A DNA stretch of 64,000 nt from Actinomadura barringtoniae. GTDB taxonomy: Bacteria > Actinomycetota > Actinomycetes > Streptosporangiales > Streptosporangiaceae. Each line of letters begins with the position of its first letter. Positions within the stretch are counted from its first letter, which is position 1. The notes under the pieces were generated by a model that saw only the letters and a program-made list of their open reading frames with translations, made no database searches and was not told the DNA's origin. The position numbers were made by a program, and so were the translations under genes. The DNA lies in NCBI RefSeq assembly GCF_017573505.1, contig NZ_JAGEOJ010000010.1:1-64000 (forward strand), written 5' to 3'. Shown here in pieces: positions 17,104 through 25,188 of the stretch.

Positions 17104-17924
17104 CGAGCTTGCTTGAAGGCCTTGCGTGCCTGGGGCAGATACCTGACTGCCTCAGGCAACGCGGGCCACAGGCCGTTGAGGCGGCGGACGGTTGCGGCGA
17201 AGCGCTGGTAGCGGCGTTCGTCGGCCTGGCTCCAGGGGAGTTCGAGCAGTTCTCGCATGCGGGGGTGAAGGCCGCCGACGGTGATGAAGCGGGCCACCTC
17301 GTTCAGCGGCGGGCTGACACGGCGCCACAGCCCGGCCGGGACCTTGGGCGGTGCGGGCAGGCCCTTGGTCACGTAGCCGACGCCGTAGCGGGCCGTCTTG
17401 TGGGCGACGATCTCCTCTTCGAGCATGCGCTTCCAATACGACTGGAAGGCCTCCCAGTCCTCCGGCACGGCACGGTCGCTCACCCCGTACATCCGGAACC
17501 AGACCTTCGACTCCTCATAGATGCGGCGCTTCTCGGCCTCGCTCAGCGGGCGGACGAACGTCTCGATGCCGTAGAGCATGTTGTCGAGGAACGTCGCGTG
17601 CGCCCAGTAATAGGTCTCCGGGTCGAGCGCGTGGTAGCGCGATCCGTCGGGCATCGTGCCCTTGATGTCGCGGTGGTAGTCCCGCACGTTCATGCCGGTC
17701 TCGTGCGAACGCTCGGCGCCGTACACCGTGTTGAGGATCGGCCCCGCGGACCGCTTCAACCGGGCGAACGTCTCGGAGAAGAAGACCGAGTGGTCCAGGA
17801 CGCCCTGACCGAGTGCGGGGAGCATGTTCTGCAGGACGGCGGCGCGCGGGCCCACCAAGAGCATCCGGGTGTCGCCGAAGTACCGCCAGGTCAGCGAGCC
17901 TGGGCCGAGAGGCTGGTCCGTCAT
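17079..17924 (-). CDS. DUF2236 (MpaB/latex-clearing-like) oxygenase-family protein
   Basis: 281 residues beginning at ATG 17924 (the frame stays open far upstream but without homology). All-helical family with the conserved SVFFSETFARL and WAHATFLDNMLYG segments, where the family's heme or di-iron-region histidines and acidic residues fall. Characterised relatives are the rubber oxygenase Lcp and fungal MpaB; most members are uncharacterised. It is divergent from a TetR gene with 81 bp between starts and is probably under its control. Confidence 0.85.
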   Translation of the reverse strand: MTDQPLGPGSLTWRYFGDTRMLLVGPRAAVLQNMLPALGQGVLDHSVFFSETFARLKRSAGPILNTVYGAERSHETGMNVRDYHRDIKGTMPDGSRYHALDPETYYWAHATFLDNMLYGIETFVRPLSEAEKRRIYEESKVWFRMYGVSDRAVPEDWEAFQSYWKRMLEEEIVAHKTARYGVGYVTKGLPAPPKVPAGLWRRVSPPLNEVARFITVGGLHPRMRELLELPWSQADERRYQRFAATVRRLNGLWPALPEAVRYLPQARKAFKQARQSRMRAS

Positions 17925-18005
17925 GGTCACCGCCGGGGGTCGTGGCAGGAACAGAATTACGGATATTGTAGCTGTGTACCGACGACCACGAAATAGGGTG
18001 CGACC

Positions 18006-18605
18006 ATGGACGCGTTGACAGGGCTGCTGGCCGCCCCCGACACCGACGACCTGGACACCCGCATCCTGGACGCCGCCCTGGCCGAGTTCGAGACCTACGG
18101 CCTGCGGCGGGTCAGCGTGGAGGACGTCGCCAAGCGCGCCGGGGTGGCCCGCACCACGATCTACCGCCGGTTCACCAACAAGGAGCAGCTTCTCCAGGCC
18201 GTGATCCTGCGCGAGGTCCGCCGCTTCCTGACCGCCATCGCCGCGGCGACCGAGGACCTGCCGACCCCCGAGGACGCCGTCGTCGAGGGCTTCGTCGTCG
18301 GACTCCAAGGCGCGCGCACGCATCCCCTGATGACCCGCGTCCTGCAGAGCGAGCCCGAGGCGTTCCTGCCGCAGTTGAGCATGAACGGGGGTGCCGTGAT
18401 GGTCGCCGCCCGCGACATCCTCGCCGACCGCCTGCGCCGGGCCCGTCCCGACGACCCGCAGGACTTCCAGACCGTGGCCGAAGTTCTGCTCCGGGTCGCG
18501 GTCTCCCTGCTTCTGGTCCCCGGCGGCGGTCTCGTACTGGACGACGAGGACGCCATTCGCGCCTTCGCCCGCGACTACCTCACCCGGATGCTCCGCCCCC
18601 AATAA
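18006..18605 (+). CDS. TetR-family transcriptional regulator
   Basis: 199 residues with a TetR helix-turn-helix (RVSVEDVAKRAGVARTTIYRRFTNK, about 35-60, written here as one motif region) and an all-alpha C-terminal domain. It is divergent from DUF2236. The GCTACA-type dyads here and before the P450-SDR operon make it a candidate regulator of the local oxidation genes. A tRNA promoter begins 5 bp after its stop. Confidence 0.88.
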   Translation: MDALTGLLAAPDTDDLDTRILDAALAEFETYGLRRVSVEDVAKRAGVARTTIYRRFTNKEQLLQAVILREVRRFLTAIAAATEDLPTPEDAVVEGFVVGLQGARTHPLMTRVLQSEPEAFLPQLSMNGGAVMVAARDILADRLRRARPDDPQDFQTVAEVLLRVAVSLLLVPGGGLVLDDEDAIRAFARDYLTRMLRPQ

Positions 18606-18609
18606 TCAA

Positions 18610-18639
18610 TTGCCCGCCCGGCGCCGCCTTTCGTACCGT
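18610..18639 (+). promoter_or_regulatory. Promoter of the third Met-type tRNA
   Basis: TTGCCC (18610-18615), an 18-bp spacer and TACCGT (18634-18639), followed by the same GAGACATCG leader seen before tRNA copy 1. Confidence 0.6.
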
Positions 18640-18650
18640 TGAGACATCGA

Positions 18651-18726
18651 CGCGGGGTGAAGGGCAACTCGGAAGCCCATCGGTCTCATAAGCCGAGATA
18701 TGCGGGTTCAAATCCCGTCCCCGCTA
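18651..18726 (+). tRNA. Divergent tRNA(CAT) with initiator-like acceptor; possible pseudo-tRNA
   Basis: It keeps the acceptor CGCGGGG/CCCCGCT with the initiator C1:U72 mismatch and the CTCATAA anticodon loop. The anticodon stem is TCGGT/GCCGA, ending in a T-G pair, so the three-GC initiator signature is lost. The D arm is odd: GGGC/GCCC pair only if four bases (TGAA) separate acceptor and D stem. CCA is not encoded. Promoter and terminator are intact, so it is probably transcribed. It could be a variant initiator, an elongator Met derived from one, or a decaying copy. Confidence 0.7.
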
Positions 18727-18733
18727 CTACGGA

Positions 18734-18767
18734 AACGCCCCTCCGGCCTCAGGGCCGGAGGGGCGTT
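18734..18767 (+). terminator. Terminator after the third Met-type tRNA
   Basis: A 15-bp perfect stem AACGCCCCTCCGGCC / GGCCGGAGGGGCGTT with a TCAG tetraloop. Confidence 0.85.
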
Positions 18768-18809
18768 CCAGTGTCAGACGGGGCGCATGGGGCGGATAGG
18801 CTGCCCCGC

Positions 18810-19301
18810 ATGACGATCACCAGCGCCGCTCTCGAGCGGGTCCCCGAACGGGTCCGGCCGATGCTGATCCGCAACCGGGTGCTGGTGAAGTTCGGGCTGT
18901 CGGGCGGGATCTGCTTCGTCGTCACCGCGGCGATCAACTTCGCGCTGAAGCTCACCGTTCTGGAGAACAAGCCGGTGACGGCGCTGCTGATCGCGACGGC
19001 GTTCGCGACGGTGCTGTCGTACATCCTGCAGCGGGGCTGGGCGTTCCGGGCGGCGGGGGAACGGTGGGCGGGCGAGTTCGCCGTGTTCGTGCTGGTCAAC
19101 GTCCTGTCGATGGGCGTGAACGCGGTCCCGCTCTATTTCGCGCGCTACTTCTTCAACCTGGAGTATCCCGAGGTCGGCCGGGGTGTCCAGGAGGTCTCCG
19201 ACTTCGTGAGCGGGATGATCATCGGCACGCTGCTGGCCATGCTGTTCCGCTGGTGGGGCTACCGGCGGTTCGTCTTCCTCACGTACTCTCGGGCTGATTG
19301 A
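18810..19301 (+). CDS. GtrA-family membrane protein
   Basis: 163 residues with four predicted transmembrane helices and the family pattern VKFGLSGGICFVVTAAINFAL near the N-terminus (given in parts: VKFGLSGG, INFAL). GtrA/DPMS-like proteins are thought to help flip or transfer polyprenyl-linked sugars for cell-surface polysaccharides. ATG 18810 is the first start after the tRNA terminator; the longer frame would run through the tRNA and is rejected. No glycosyltransferase is adjacent. Confidence 0.87.
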   Translation: MTITSAALERVPERVRPMLIRNRVLVKFGLSGGICFVVTAAINFALKLTVLENKPVTALLIATAFATVLSYILQRGWAFRAAGERWAGEFAVFVLVNVLSMGVNAVPLYFARYFFNLEYPEVGRGVQEVSDFVSGMIIGTLLAMLFRWWGYRRFVFLTYSRAD

Positions 19302-19305
19302 ACCT

Positions 19306-19317
19306 CGTTCTAGAACG
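19306..19317. promoter_or_regulatory. CGTTCTAGAACG palindrome before the carboxylesterase
   Basis: Perfect 12-bp palindrome 15 bp before the start codon of the carboxylesterase gene, in the 31-bp gap after gtrA. The size fits a repressor site. The regulator is not visible nearby. Confidence 0.45.
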
Positions 19318-19332
19318 CCCGGAGGCACGCGC

Positions 19333-20799
19333 ATGGATACGGTCCAGACGACGTACGGCAGGGTCCGGGGGAGCAGGGCCGGTGGAGTGTCGGCCTTCCT
19401 GGGCATTCCGTACGCGGCGCCGCCGGTCGGGGTCAACCGCTTCCAGGCGCCCAGGCCGCCGCAGCCGTGGGACGGGGTGCGGGAGACGGTCGCGTTCGGG
19501 CCCACCGCGCCCAAGCCCGGCTACCCGAAGCCCTACGACGCGCTGCTGCCCGACCCGGTCGTGCCGGGCGAGGACTGCCTCAACCTGAACGTGTGGACGC
19601 CCGACCCCGGCGCGGCCGGGCTGCCGGTCATGGTCTGGATCCACGGCGGCGCGTTCCGCAACGGCTCGGGCGCCGTGACGATCTACGACGGCACCAACTT
19701 CGCGCGCGACGGCGTCGTGTGCGTCTCGATCAACTACCGGCTGGGCGTCGAGGGGTTCGCCAACCTGCCGGGCGCGCCGCTGAACCGCGGCCTGCGCGAC
19801 CAGATCTTCGCCCTGGAGTGGGTACGCGACAACATCGCGGCGTTCGGCGGCGACCCCGGCCAGATCACGGTCTTCGGGGAGTCGGCGGGCGCGATGTCGG
19901 TCACGACGCTGCTGTCCCTGGACCTCGGGCTGTTCCACCGCGCGATCGCGCAGAGCGGCGCGGGCAGCATCGCCCAGTCGCCCGAGGACGCGATGCTGAT
20001 CACCAAGGAGATGGCGACGCGGCTCGGCATCGAGCCGACCGCCGAGGGCTTCGCCGCGCTGGACCCGGCCGACATCATCCCGGTGCAGGCGGCGGTGGCG
20101 GCCGAGGTCTCCGCGCTGCCCGACCCGAACCGCTGGGGCCGTACGACGGCGGCCGCCGCGATGTCGCTGATGCCGGTGCTGGACGGCGACGTCTACCCGC
20201 GCCGCGCCGAGGACGCGATCGCCGACGGCGCCGGGCGCGACGTGGACCTGCTGATCGGCTACACCAGCGAGGAGTTCCGGCTTTTCCTGATGCCGACCGG
20301 GCTGGCGGCGGCGCTGACGCCCGAGCTGGTCGACTTCGCGGTGACCGGCTTCGGCATCGAGCACGGCATCTCGGCGACGTACCGCGACCGCTACCAGGAC
20401 TCCGCGCCGGGTGAGGTGCTCGCGCAGATCATCACCGACAGCTTCTTCCGCGCGCCCGCCAACCGCGTCGCCGAGTACCACGCCGACTCGCCGACCTGGA
20501 TGTACGAGTTCGCCTGGCGTTCGCCCGTGAGCGAGCTGGGCGCCTGCCACGCGCTGGAGCTCGGCTTCGTCTTCGACAACCTGGGCAAGCCCGACGCGGC
20601 CGGCCTCGCGGGACCGAACCCGCCGCAGAGCCTGGCCGACGCCATGCACAAGGCCTGGCTGGACTTCGCCGTGCACGGCGACCCCGGCTGGGCGCGCTTC
20701 GAGCCCGGGTCGCGGATGGTCAAGGTGTACGACGGCGAGTCCAACGCCGTGGTCGCCGACCCGCGCGGCGACGACCGCAAGCTCTGGGAGAAGCACTGA
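19333..20799 (+). CDS. Type B carboxylesterase (para-nitrobenzyl esterase family)
   Basis: 488 residues. EDCLNLNVW signature near 80-88, oxyanion HGGAF near 104, nucleophile S184 in FGESAGAM, and a catalytic histidine in GACHALELGF near 402. No signal peptide is seen, so it is probably cytoplasmic. The family hydrolyses carboxylic esters of broad range. GGAGG at 19320 serves ATG 19333. Confidence 0.93.
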   Translation: MDTVQTTYGRVRGSRAGGVSAFLGIPYAAPPVGVNRFQAPRPPQPWDGVRETVAFGPTAPKPGYPKPYDALLPDPVVPGEDCLNLNVWTPDPGAAGLPVMVWIHGGAFRNGSGAVTIYDGTNFARDGVVCVSINYRLGVEGFANLPGAPLNRGLRDQIFALEWVRDNIAAFGGDPGQITVFGESAGAMSVTTLLSLDLGLFHRAIAQSGAGSIAQSPEDAMLITKEMATRLGIEPTAEGFAALDPADIIPVQAAVAAEVSALPDPNRWGRTTAAAAMSLMPVLDGDVYPRRAEDAIADGAGRDVDLLIGYTSEEFRLFLMPTGLAAALTPELVDFAVTGFGIEHGISATYRDRYQDSAPGEVLAQIITDSFFRAPANRVAEYHADSPTWMYEFAWRSPVSELGACHALELGFVFDNLGKPDAAGLAGPNPPQSLADAMHKAWLDFAVHGDPGWARFEPGSRMVKVYDGESNAVVADPRGDDRKLWEKH

Positions 20800-20820
20800 C
20801 AGGGCGGATACCCCGGTAGC

Positions 20821-21126
20821 TCACTTCTCGGCGGCGGGCTTGGTGTCGCCGTCGAAGAGGAACGAGACGCGCTCCATGACGCGCTGGCGCTTGGTGTTGT
20901 GGAAGGCCGCGATGCGCCACTGGCCGTCGGTGTCGCGGACCAGCGTGTAGGTCTGGGTCTTCGACAGGTCGGCGGGCTTCTTGACCTTGCCCTTGTAGGT
21001 GTCGCCGCGGGTGGTGACGATCGCGGTCGTCGGGCCGTAGAAACGGATGGCCAGGTAGGGGTCGGCCAGCTTGGTGCCCTTGACGAAGCCCTTGAACAGG
21101 GCACGTTCCGGAGATCCGGGCGTCAA
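20821..21126 (-). pseudogene. SnoaL-like (SgcJ/EcaC-type) domain protein, N-terminally truncated
   Basis: 101 residues that match only the C-terminal two thirds of a SnoaL-like/NTF2-fold domain: the ADPYLAIRFYGPTTAIVTTRG strand pair (in parts: AIRFYG, AIVTTRG) and the end WRIAAFHNTKR. Family members are normally 130-160 residues, and the first helices are absent. Upstream sequence runs directly into the 3' end of the acetamidase gene with no promoter space. It is probably a deletion remnant, although translation of a short protein from ATG 21126 cannot be excluded. Confidence 0.6.
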
Positions 21127-21144
21127 CCCCGGGTGGGTTTCGAG

Positions 21145-22209
21145 TCAGGGGAGGTCCGCCTTGCGGATACAGCAGTGGACGCCCTTGACGATGTCCACGA
21201 CCTGGGAGATGCGGAAGTCGGCCGCGGCGGACAGATAGGCCAGGGCGACGGGGCCGGGGATGCCGTGGCGTTCGCGGAGGAAGGCCAGCGCGTTGCGGGT
21301 GGCCTGCTTGACCGCCTCGTCCAGGTCGCGGTCCAGCCCGAGCACCAGGTGGTCGGTGGCGGTCTCGGCGAACGGCGTCGCCAGCGCGGCGGCCAGGCGC
21401 CGGATCGCCGGGTCGGCGTGCACGGTCAGCCGCAGCGTCGCGCGCAGCGGCGCCTCGAAGGCGGTGAGAGCGACCTCGCCGTCGCCCATCGAGAAGTGCG
21501 GGTCGCCGACGTAGAACAGCGCGCCCGGCACCTGGACGGGCAGGTAGAGGCGGGCCGAACGGGTCGGGGTGAGCAGGCGGACGTCGATGTTGCCGCCGTG
21601 CGGGCCCGGCGGGACCGAGTGGACGGGCTCCTCGGTCGCGGGGGCGACGCCCATGATGCCGAGGAACGGGTCGAGCGGGAAGCGCAGGTCGCGGCCGTCG
21701 CCGATGGGGAGCCGGCCGAGGCCGTCGTCGCCGACGGTGGCGATCTGGGAGACGACGCCCGCGCCGCCCTGGGGGTATTCGCCGGGGAGTGCGCCCTTGC
21801 CGTGCCGGTTGCTGATCGCGCCGTAGGGGGCGCGGTAGGCCAGGTCGAGGATCTCCACTTCGAGGACGTCGCCGGGCTGCGCGCCGGCGACGGCGATCGG
21901 GCCGGTGACCACGTGCGGGCCCTGCGTCGTCGGCTCGTGGTCGCCGTCACCGGCGATCTCGACGGCGTCGGCGAGGAGGTCGGCGCGCCCGAAGCCGGCT
22001 TCTCCGAAGAAGGCGGCGGGGTCGCGGCCCTGGTCTTCCAGGAGGCCCTCGTGGCTCACGGTGTCGATCGTCACCGCGACGCCGGAGGCGACCTTGAGCA
22101 CCGGCTCCGCGGTCGCGTTGGGGAGCAGGCCCCAGGAGATCGTGTCCAGGCCGGACGGGAGGTAGACCTCACCGCGGACCTCGCCCGCGCGGGGCTGTAG
22201 TAGCTTCAT
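21145..22209 (-). CDS. Acetamidase/formamidase family protein
   Basis: 354 residues, FmdA_AmdA family, which hydrolyses formamide, acetamide or related short amides to acid and ammonia. Recognisable blocks are TIDTVSHEG, GPHVVTGPIAVAGAQPGD and the metal-site region GGNIDVRLL with FYVGDPHFSMGDGE (each in short parts). ATG 22209 is used; longer upstream frames are antisense shadows of the neighbouring genes. It is divergent from a GntR gene, and a TCGTATACAA box lies 54-63 bp upstream, shared with the amidohydrolase and TauE promoters. Confidence 0.9.
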   Translation of the reverse strand: MKLLQPRAGEVRGEVYLPSGLDTISWGLLPNATAEPVLKVASGVAVTIDTVSHEGLLEDQGRDPAAFFGEAGFGRADLLADAVEIAGDGDHEPTTQGPHVVTGPIAVAGAQPGDVLEVEILDLAYRAPYGAISNRHGKGALPGEYPQGGAGVVSQIATVGDDGLGRLPIGDGRDLRFPLDPFLGIMGVAPATEEPVHSVPPGPHGGNIDVRLLTPTRSARLYLPVQVPGALFYVGDPHFSMGDGEVALTAFEAPLRATLRLTVHADPAIRRLAAALATPFAETATDHLVLGLDRDLDEAVKQATRNALAFLRERHGIPGPVALAYLSAAADFRISQVVDIVKGVHCCIRKADLP

Positions 22210-22262
22210 CGCACACCCGGTTCTGCGCTCGGTTCTCTGCGTGACTCGGGGTGGGAGTACAT

Positions 22263-22272
22263 TCGTATACAA
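22263..22272. promoter_or_regulatory. GTATAC operator 1 (acetamidase/GntR divergon)
   Basis: TCGTATACAA, one of three copies of this box in 1.7 kb. TATACA within it can also serve as a -10 element toward the GntR gene and, on the other strand, TATACG toward acetamidase. Confidence 0.7.
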
Positions 22273-22305
22273 CCACCTTCGTGGGCGGTCGATCAACCGG
22301 GGGCA

Positions 22306-22941
22306 TTGTTGAGCACCACACGGCGCATGTCGCCGCAACAGGTCTGCAAGGCCGTTCGCGACGACATCATCCGGCGCGTCTTCGCGCCCGGGAGCCGCCT
22401 CACCGAGGAGGGGCTCGCCGAGCGGTACGGGGTGTCGCGGGTGCCGGTGCGCGAGGCGCTGCGGACCCTGGAGGCCGAGGGGTTCGTGCACTCGCGGCCG
22501 TACGTGGGCACGTTCGTCGCCGAGCTCACCGAGACCGACGCCGCCGACCTGCTGGAGATCCGGAGCCTGCTGGAGCCCGCCTGCGCGGCGCGTGCCGCGG
22601 CGAGACGGACGCCCGAGCAGCTCGGGCGGCTGAAGGAACTGGTCGCGCTGGGCCTGGACGCGGTGGCGGACGAGCGGCTGGAGGAGCTCACCCGGCTGAA
22701 CAGCCGCTTCCACGAGGTGCTGGCCGAGGCGTCCGGCAGCACGATGCTGAGCGGGCTCATCCACCAGCTCAGCCAGAAGATCGCCTGGGTGTACGCGGTC
22801 GAGCTGCCGCGCCGGGCGCACGACTCCTGGCAGGAGCACGTGGAGATCTGCGCGGCCCTGGAGGCGGGCGATCCCGAGGCCGCCCGCGCCGCGGTGGCCC
22901 GGCACATCGCCAACGCCGAGGCCGCCTACCTGTACCGCTGA
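22306..22941 (+). CDS. GntR-family (FCD) regulator of the amide/amidohydrolase cluster
   Basis: 211 residues: winged helix (LAERYGVSRVPVREALRTLE, about 38-57) and FCD domain with metal-site residues including the HxxxH-type C-terminal histidines (EHVEICAALE, ARHIANAE). TTG 22306 or ATG 22327 may be the start; neither has a clear ribosome site. The three TCGTATACnA boxes at its own, TauE and amidohydrolase promoters are strong candidates for its binding sites because GntR/FCD sites are usually short AT-rich palindromes of this form. Confidence 0.88.
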   Translation: MLSTTRRMSPQQVCKAVRDDIIRRVFAPGSRLTEEGLAERYGVSRVPVREALRTLEAEGFVHSRPYVGTFVAELTETDAADLLEIRSLLEPACAARAAARRTPEQLGRLKELVALGLDAVADERLEELTRLNSRFHEVLAEASGSTMLSGLIHQLSQKIAWVYAVELPRRAHDSWQEHVEICAALEAGDPEAARAAVARHIANAEAAYLYR

Positions 22942-22946
22942 GGCGG

Positions 22947-22956
22947 TCGTATACGA
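22947..22956. promoter_or_regulatory. GTATAC operator 2 (TauE promoter)
   Basis: TCGTATACGA, a perfect 10-bp palindrome 9 bp before the TauE start codon and 5 bp after the GntR stop. TATACG is positioned as the -10 box of a very short-leadered transcript. Confidence 0.75.
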
Positions 22957-22965
22957 TCGGTGGGC

Positions 22966-23853
22966 ATGACCCCCCATGATGCCGCCCTGCTCGCCGGAGC
23001 CGGCTTTCTCGCCGGAGTCTGCAACGCCGTCGCGGGCGGCGGCAGCCTGATCACCTTCCCGACGCTGCTGGCCACCGGCCTGCCGCCGGTCACCGCCAAC
23101 GTCACCAACGCGGTAGGGGTCTGGCCCGGCTACGTCGGCGGGGTCTTCGCGTTCCGTGAGCGGCTCACGGGGCACGGGCGGACGCTGCTGGCGCCGATGA
23201 TCGCGGCGCTGATCGGCGCGATCTGCGGGGCCGTCCTGCTGCTGCTCCTGCCATCGTCGATCTTCAAGGCCATCGTGCCGTACCTGATCCTGGGCGCGAC
23301 CGGCGTCTTCGCCGCGCAGCCCCTGATCACCCGGACGCTCAACCGGCTCACCGCGCCGAAGGCGGCTGTTCCCGTTCCGGTGCCGGTCGGCGGGCCAGTC
23401 AACGGGCCGGGGGACGGGCCGGGGGACGCGCCGGGCGACGGGACGGGGGACGGGCGGAGCGAGGTGCCTGCGGACGAGGGCGCGGGGGAGCCGGCGCTCG
23501 AACGGCACTTCATCGCCCAGCTCATCGGGATTTTCCTTGCGGGCCTGTACGGCGCGTACTTCGCGGGCGGACTCGGCATCATCATCCTCGCCGTGCTGAT
23601 GCTGACGATGACCGCCGACATTCTCTTGCTCCAGGGCATGAAGAGCGTGCTCCAACTGGGCGTGAGCTCGGTCGCCACGCTGGCGTTCGGCGTCTTCGGG
23701 CCGGTCCACTGGTTGTCGGTGCTGGTCCTGGCCCCGGCCTGCCTGCTCGGCGGCAACCTGGGCGGGCGGTTGTCGAAGCTGCTGAAGCCCACCGCGCTGC
23801 GGGTCGTCGTGACGGTGTTCGGCGTGGTCATCGGCGTCCGCATGCGGCTCTAG
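22966..23853 (+). CDS. TauE/SafE-family (sulfite exporter-like) permease
   Basis: 295 residues with about eight hydrophobic segments in two halves. Each half has the family glycine-rich signature (AGVCNAVAGGGSLI at residue 18; a related GIFLAGLYGAYFAGGLG in the second half). The halves are separated by a roughly 50-residue hydrophilic linker rich in GDGPGDGPGD, encoded by a small repeat. Members move small anionic organics such as sulfoacetate or sulfolactate, or act as importers. In this cluster it probably transports the substrate or a product of the amidohydrolase pathway. Confidence 0.87.
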   Translation: MTPHDAALLAGAGFLAGVCNAVAGGGSLITFPTLLATGLPPVTANVTNAVGVWPGYVGGVFAFRERLTGHGRTLLAPMIAALIGAICGAVLLLLLPSSIFKAIVPYLILGATGVFAAQPLITRTLNRLTAPKAAVPVPVPVGGPVNGPGDGPGDAPGDGTGDGRSEVPADEGAGEPALERHFIAQLIGIFLAGLYGAYFAGGLGIIILAVLMLTMTADILLLQGMKSVLQLGVSSVATLAFGVFGPVHWLSVLVLAPACLLGGNLGGRLSKLLKPTALRVVVTVFGVVIGVRMRL

Positions 23854-23915
23854 CCCGATGTGAGGTCCCGGTAACGGCGGCGACACGCGCGGCGCGGGAG
23901 ATCGAAACACGCGGA

Positions 23916-23925
23916 TCGTATACAA
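23916..23925. promoter_or_regulatory. GTATAC operator 3 (amidohydrolase promoter)
   Basis: TCGTATACAA, identical to operator 1, ending 6 bp before GTG 23932. TATACA is at the right distance to be a -10 box for a leaderless message starting at or next to the GTG. Confidence 0.75.
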
Positions 23926-23931
23926 CTTCTC

Positions 23932-25188
23932 GTGTCCAGCTTCGTTCTCCACAACGCCCGCATCGCCGGTGCCGACGCACCGGCCGACATCGAGATCACC
24001 GGCGGCCGCATCGCCGCGATCGTCCCCGCCACCGGCGCCCCGTGCGCGCCCGGCGACATCGACTGTGACGGCCGGGTCGTCATCCCCGGCCTGATCGAGT
24101 CGCACCTGCACCTCGACAAGGCCCTCCTGGACGGCGAGCGCCCGAACCCCGAGGGCACGCTCGCCGCCGCCATCCAGATCACCGCCGACCTCAAGCGCTC
24201 GTTCACGCCCGACACCGTCCGCGCACGTGCCCGCCGCGTCCTCGACCAGGCGATCCTGAACGGCACGACGCACGTGCGCGCGCACCCCGACGTCGATCCG
24301 ATCGTCGGCCTGACGTGCCTGGACGCGATGCTCGACCTCCGCGAGGAGTACCGGGACCGCGTCGATCTGCAGGTCGTCGCGTTCCCCCAAGAGGGCATCG
24401 TGCAGGCGCCCGGCACGCTGGACCTCCTCCGCGAAGCCCTCCAGCGCGGCGCGGACGTGGTCGGCGGCTGCACCTACAACGAGCCCGACCTCGCGACCTG
24501 TCACCGTCACGTCGACCTGGTCTTCGACCTCGCCGCAGAGTTCGGCGTCCCGGTCGACATGCACGCCGACCTGGCCGACGACGCGAGCGACCCACGTTTC
24601 GCATTGGCCGAACACATCGCCGGGGTAACCGAAGAACGCGGCATGTCCGGCCGCGTCGCCCTCGGCCACATGAACTCCCTGGCGGGCCGTTCGGCCGCCG
24701 AGCGCAAGGACGCGCTGGCGCGCCTCGCCGCCGCGGGCGTCGCCGTCGTGCCGCTGCCCGCCACCGACCTGCACCTGAGCGGCCGTGCCGACACCGCCAA
24801 CACGCGCCGGGGCATCGCGCCGGTGCGCGAGCTCTGGGACGCGGGCGTCGTGACCGCCTACAGCTCCAACAACGTCCGCAACGCCTTCACCCCGTACGGC
24901 AACGCCGATCTCCTCGACATCGGCCTGTTGCTGGCGCAGACCTCCCACCTGTCCGGCCCCGCCGACCTCGCCCGCGTGCTCGCCATGGCCACCACCGAGG
25001 CCGCCCGGGTGCTCGGCCTCACCTCCTACGGCCTGCGCCCCGGCGCCGACGCCGACCTGGTCGTCCTCAGCAGCACCGACCTCGCCGGCGCCCTGCTCGA
25101 CCGTCCCGACCGCTGTTTCGTCCTCAAGCGCGGCCGGGTGGTCGCCCGCACGACGCGCACGACCGTCCTCGAAGGAGCCTCCGCATGA
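23932..25188 (+). CDS. CodA-like metal-dependent amidohydrolase
   Basis: 418 residues, amidohydrolase superfamily, cytosine deaminase/AtzC-type. Metal site motif ESHLHLDK near residue 61, further ligands in THVRAHPDV, GVPVDMHADLAD and ALGHMNS, and a late catalytic Asp region. Members deaminate or hydrolyse nitrogen heterocycles (cytosine, isocytosine, ammelide, creatinine-like compounds). With acetamidase alongside, the cluster looks like a catabolic route for a cyclic amide or amine, with ammonia as the gain. GTG 23932 lies just behind operator 3. It is translationally coupled (ATGA) to the DUF1097 gene. Confidence 0.9.
   Translation: MSSFVLHNARIAGADAPADIEITGGRIAAIVPATGAPCAPGDIDCDGRVVIPGLIESHLHLDKALLDGERPNPEGTLAAAIQITADLKRSFTPDTVRARARRVLDQAILNGTTHVRAHPDVDPIVGLTCLDAMLDLREEYRDRVDLQVVAFPQEGIVQAPGTLDLLREALQRGADVVGGCTYNEPDLATCHRHVDLVFDLAAEFGVPVDMHADLADDASDPRFALAEHIAGVTEERGMSGRVALGHMNSLAGRSAAERKDALARLAAAGVAVVPLPATDLHLSGRADTANTRRGIAPVRELWDAGVVTAYSSNNVRNAFTPYGNADLLDIGLLLAQTSHLSGPADLARVLAMATTEAARVLGLTSYGLRPGADADLVVLSSTDLAGALLDRPDRCFVLKRGRVVARTTRTTVLEGASA

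Noticed and set aside
18639..19301. GtrA gene starting at 18639
   Set aside because: This would translate the tRNA and its terminator. ATG 18810 gives a normal GtrA N-terminus.
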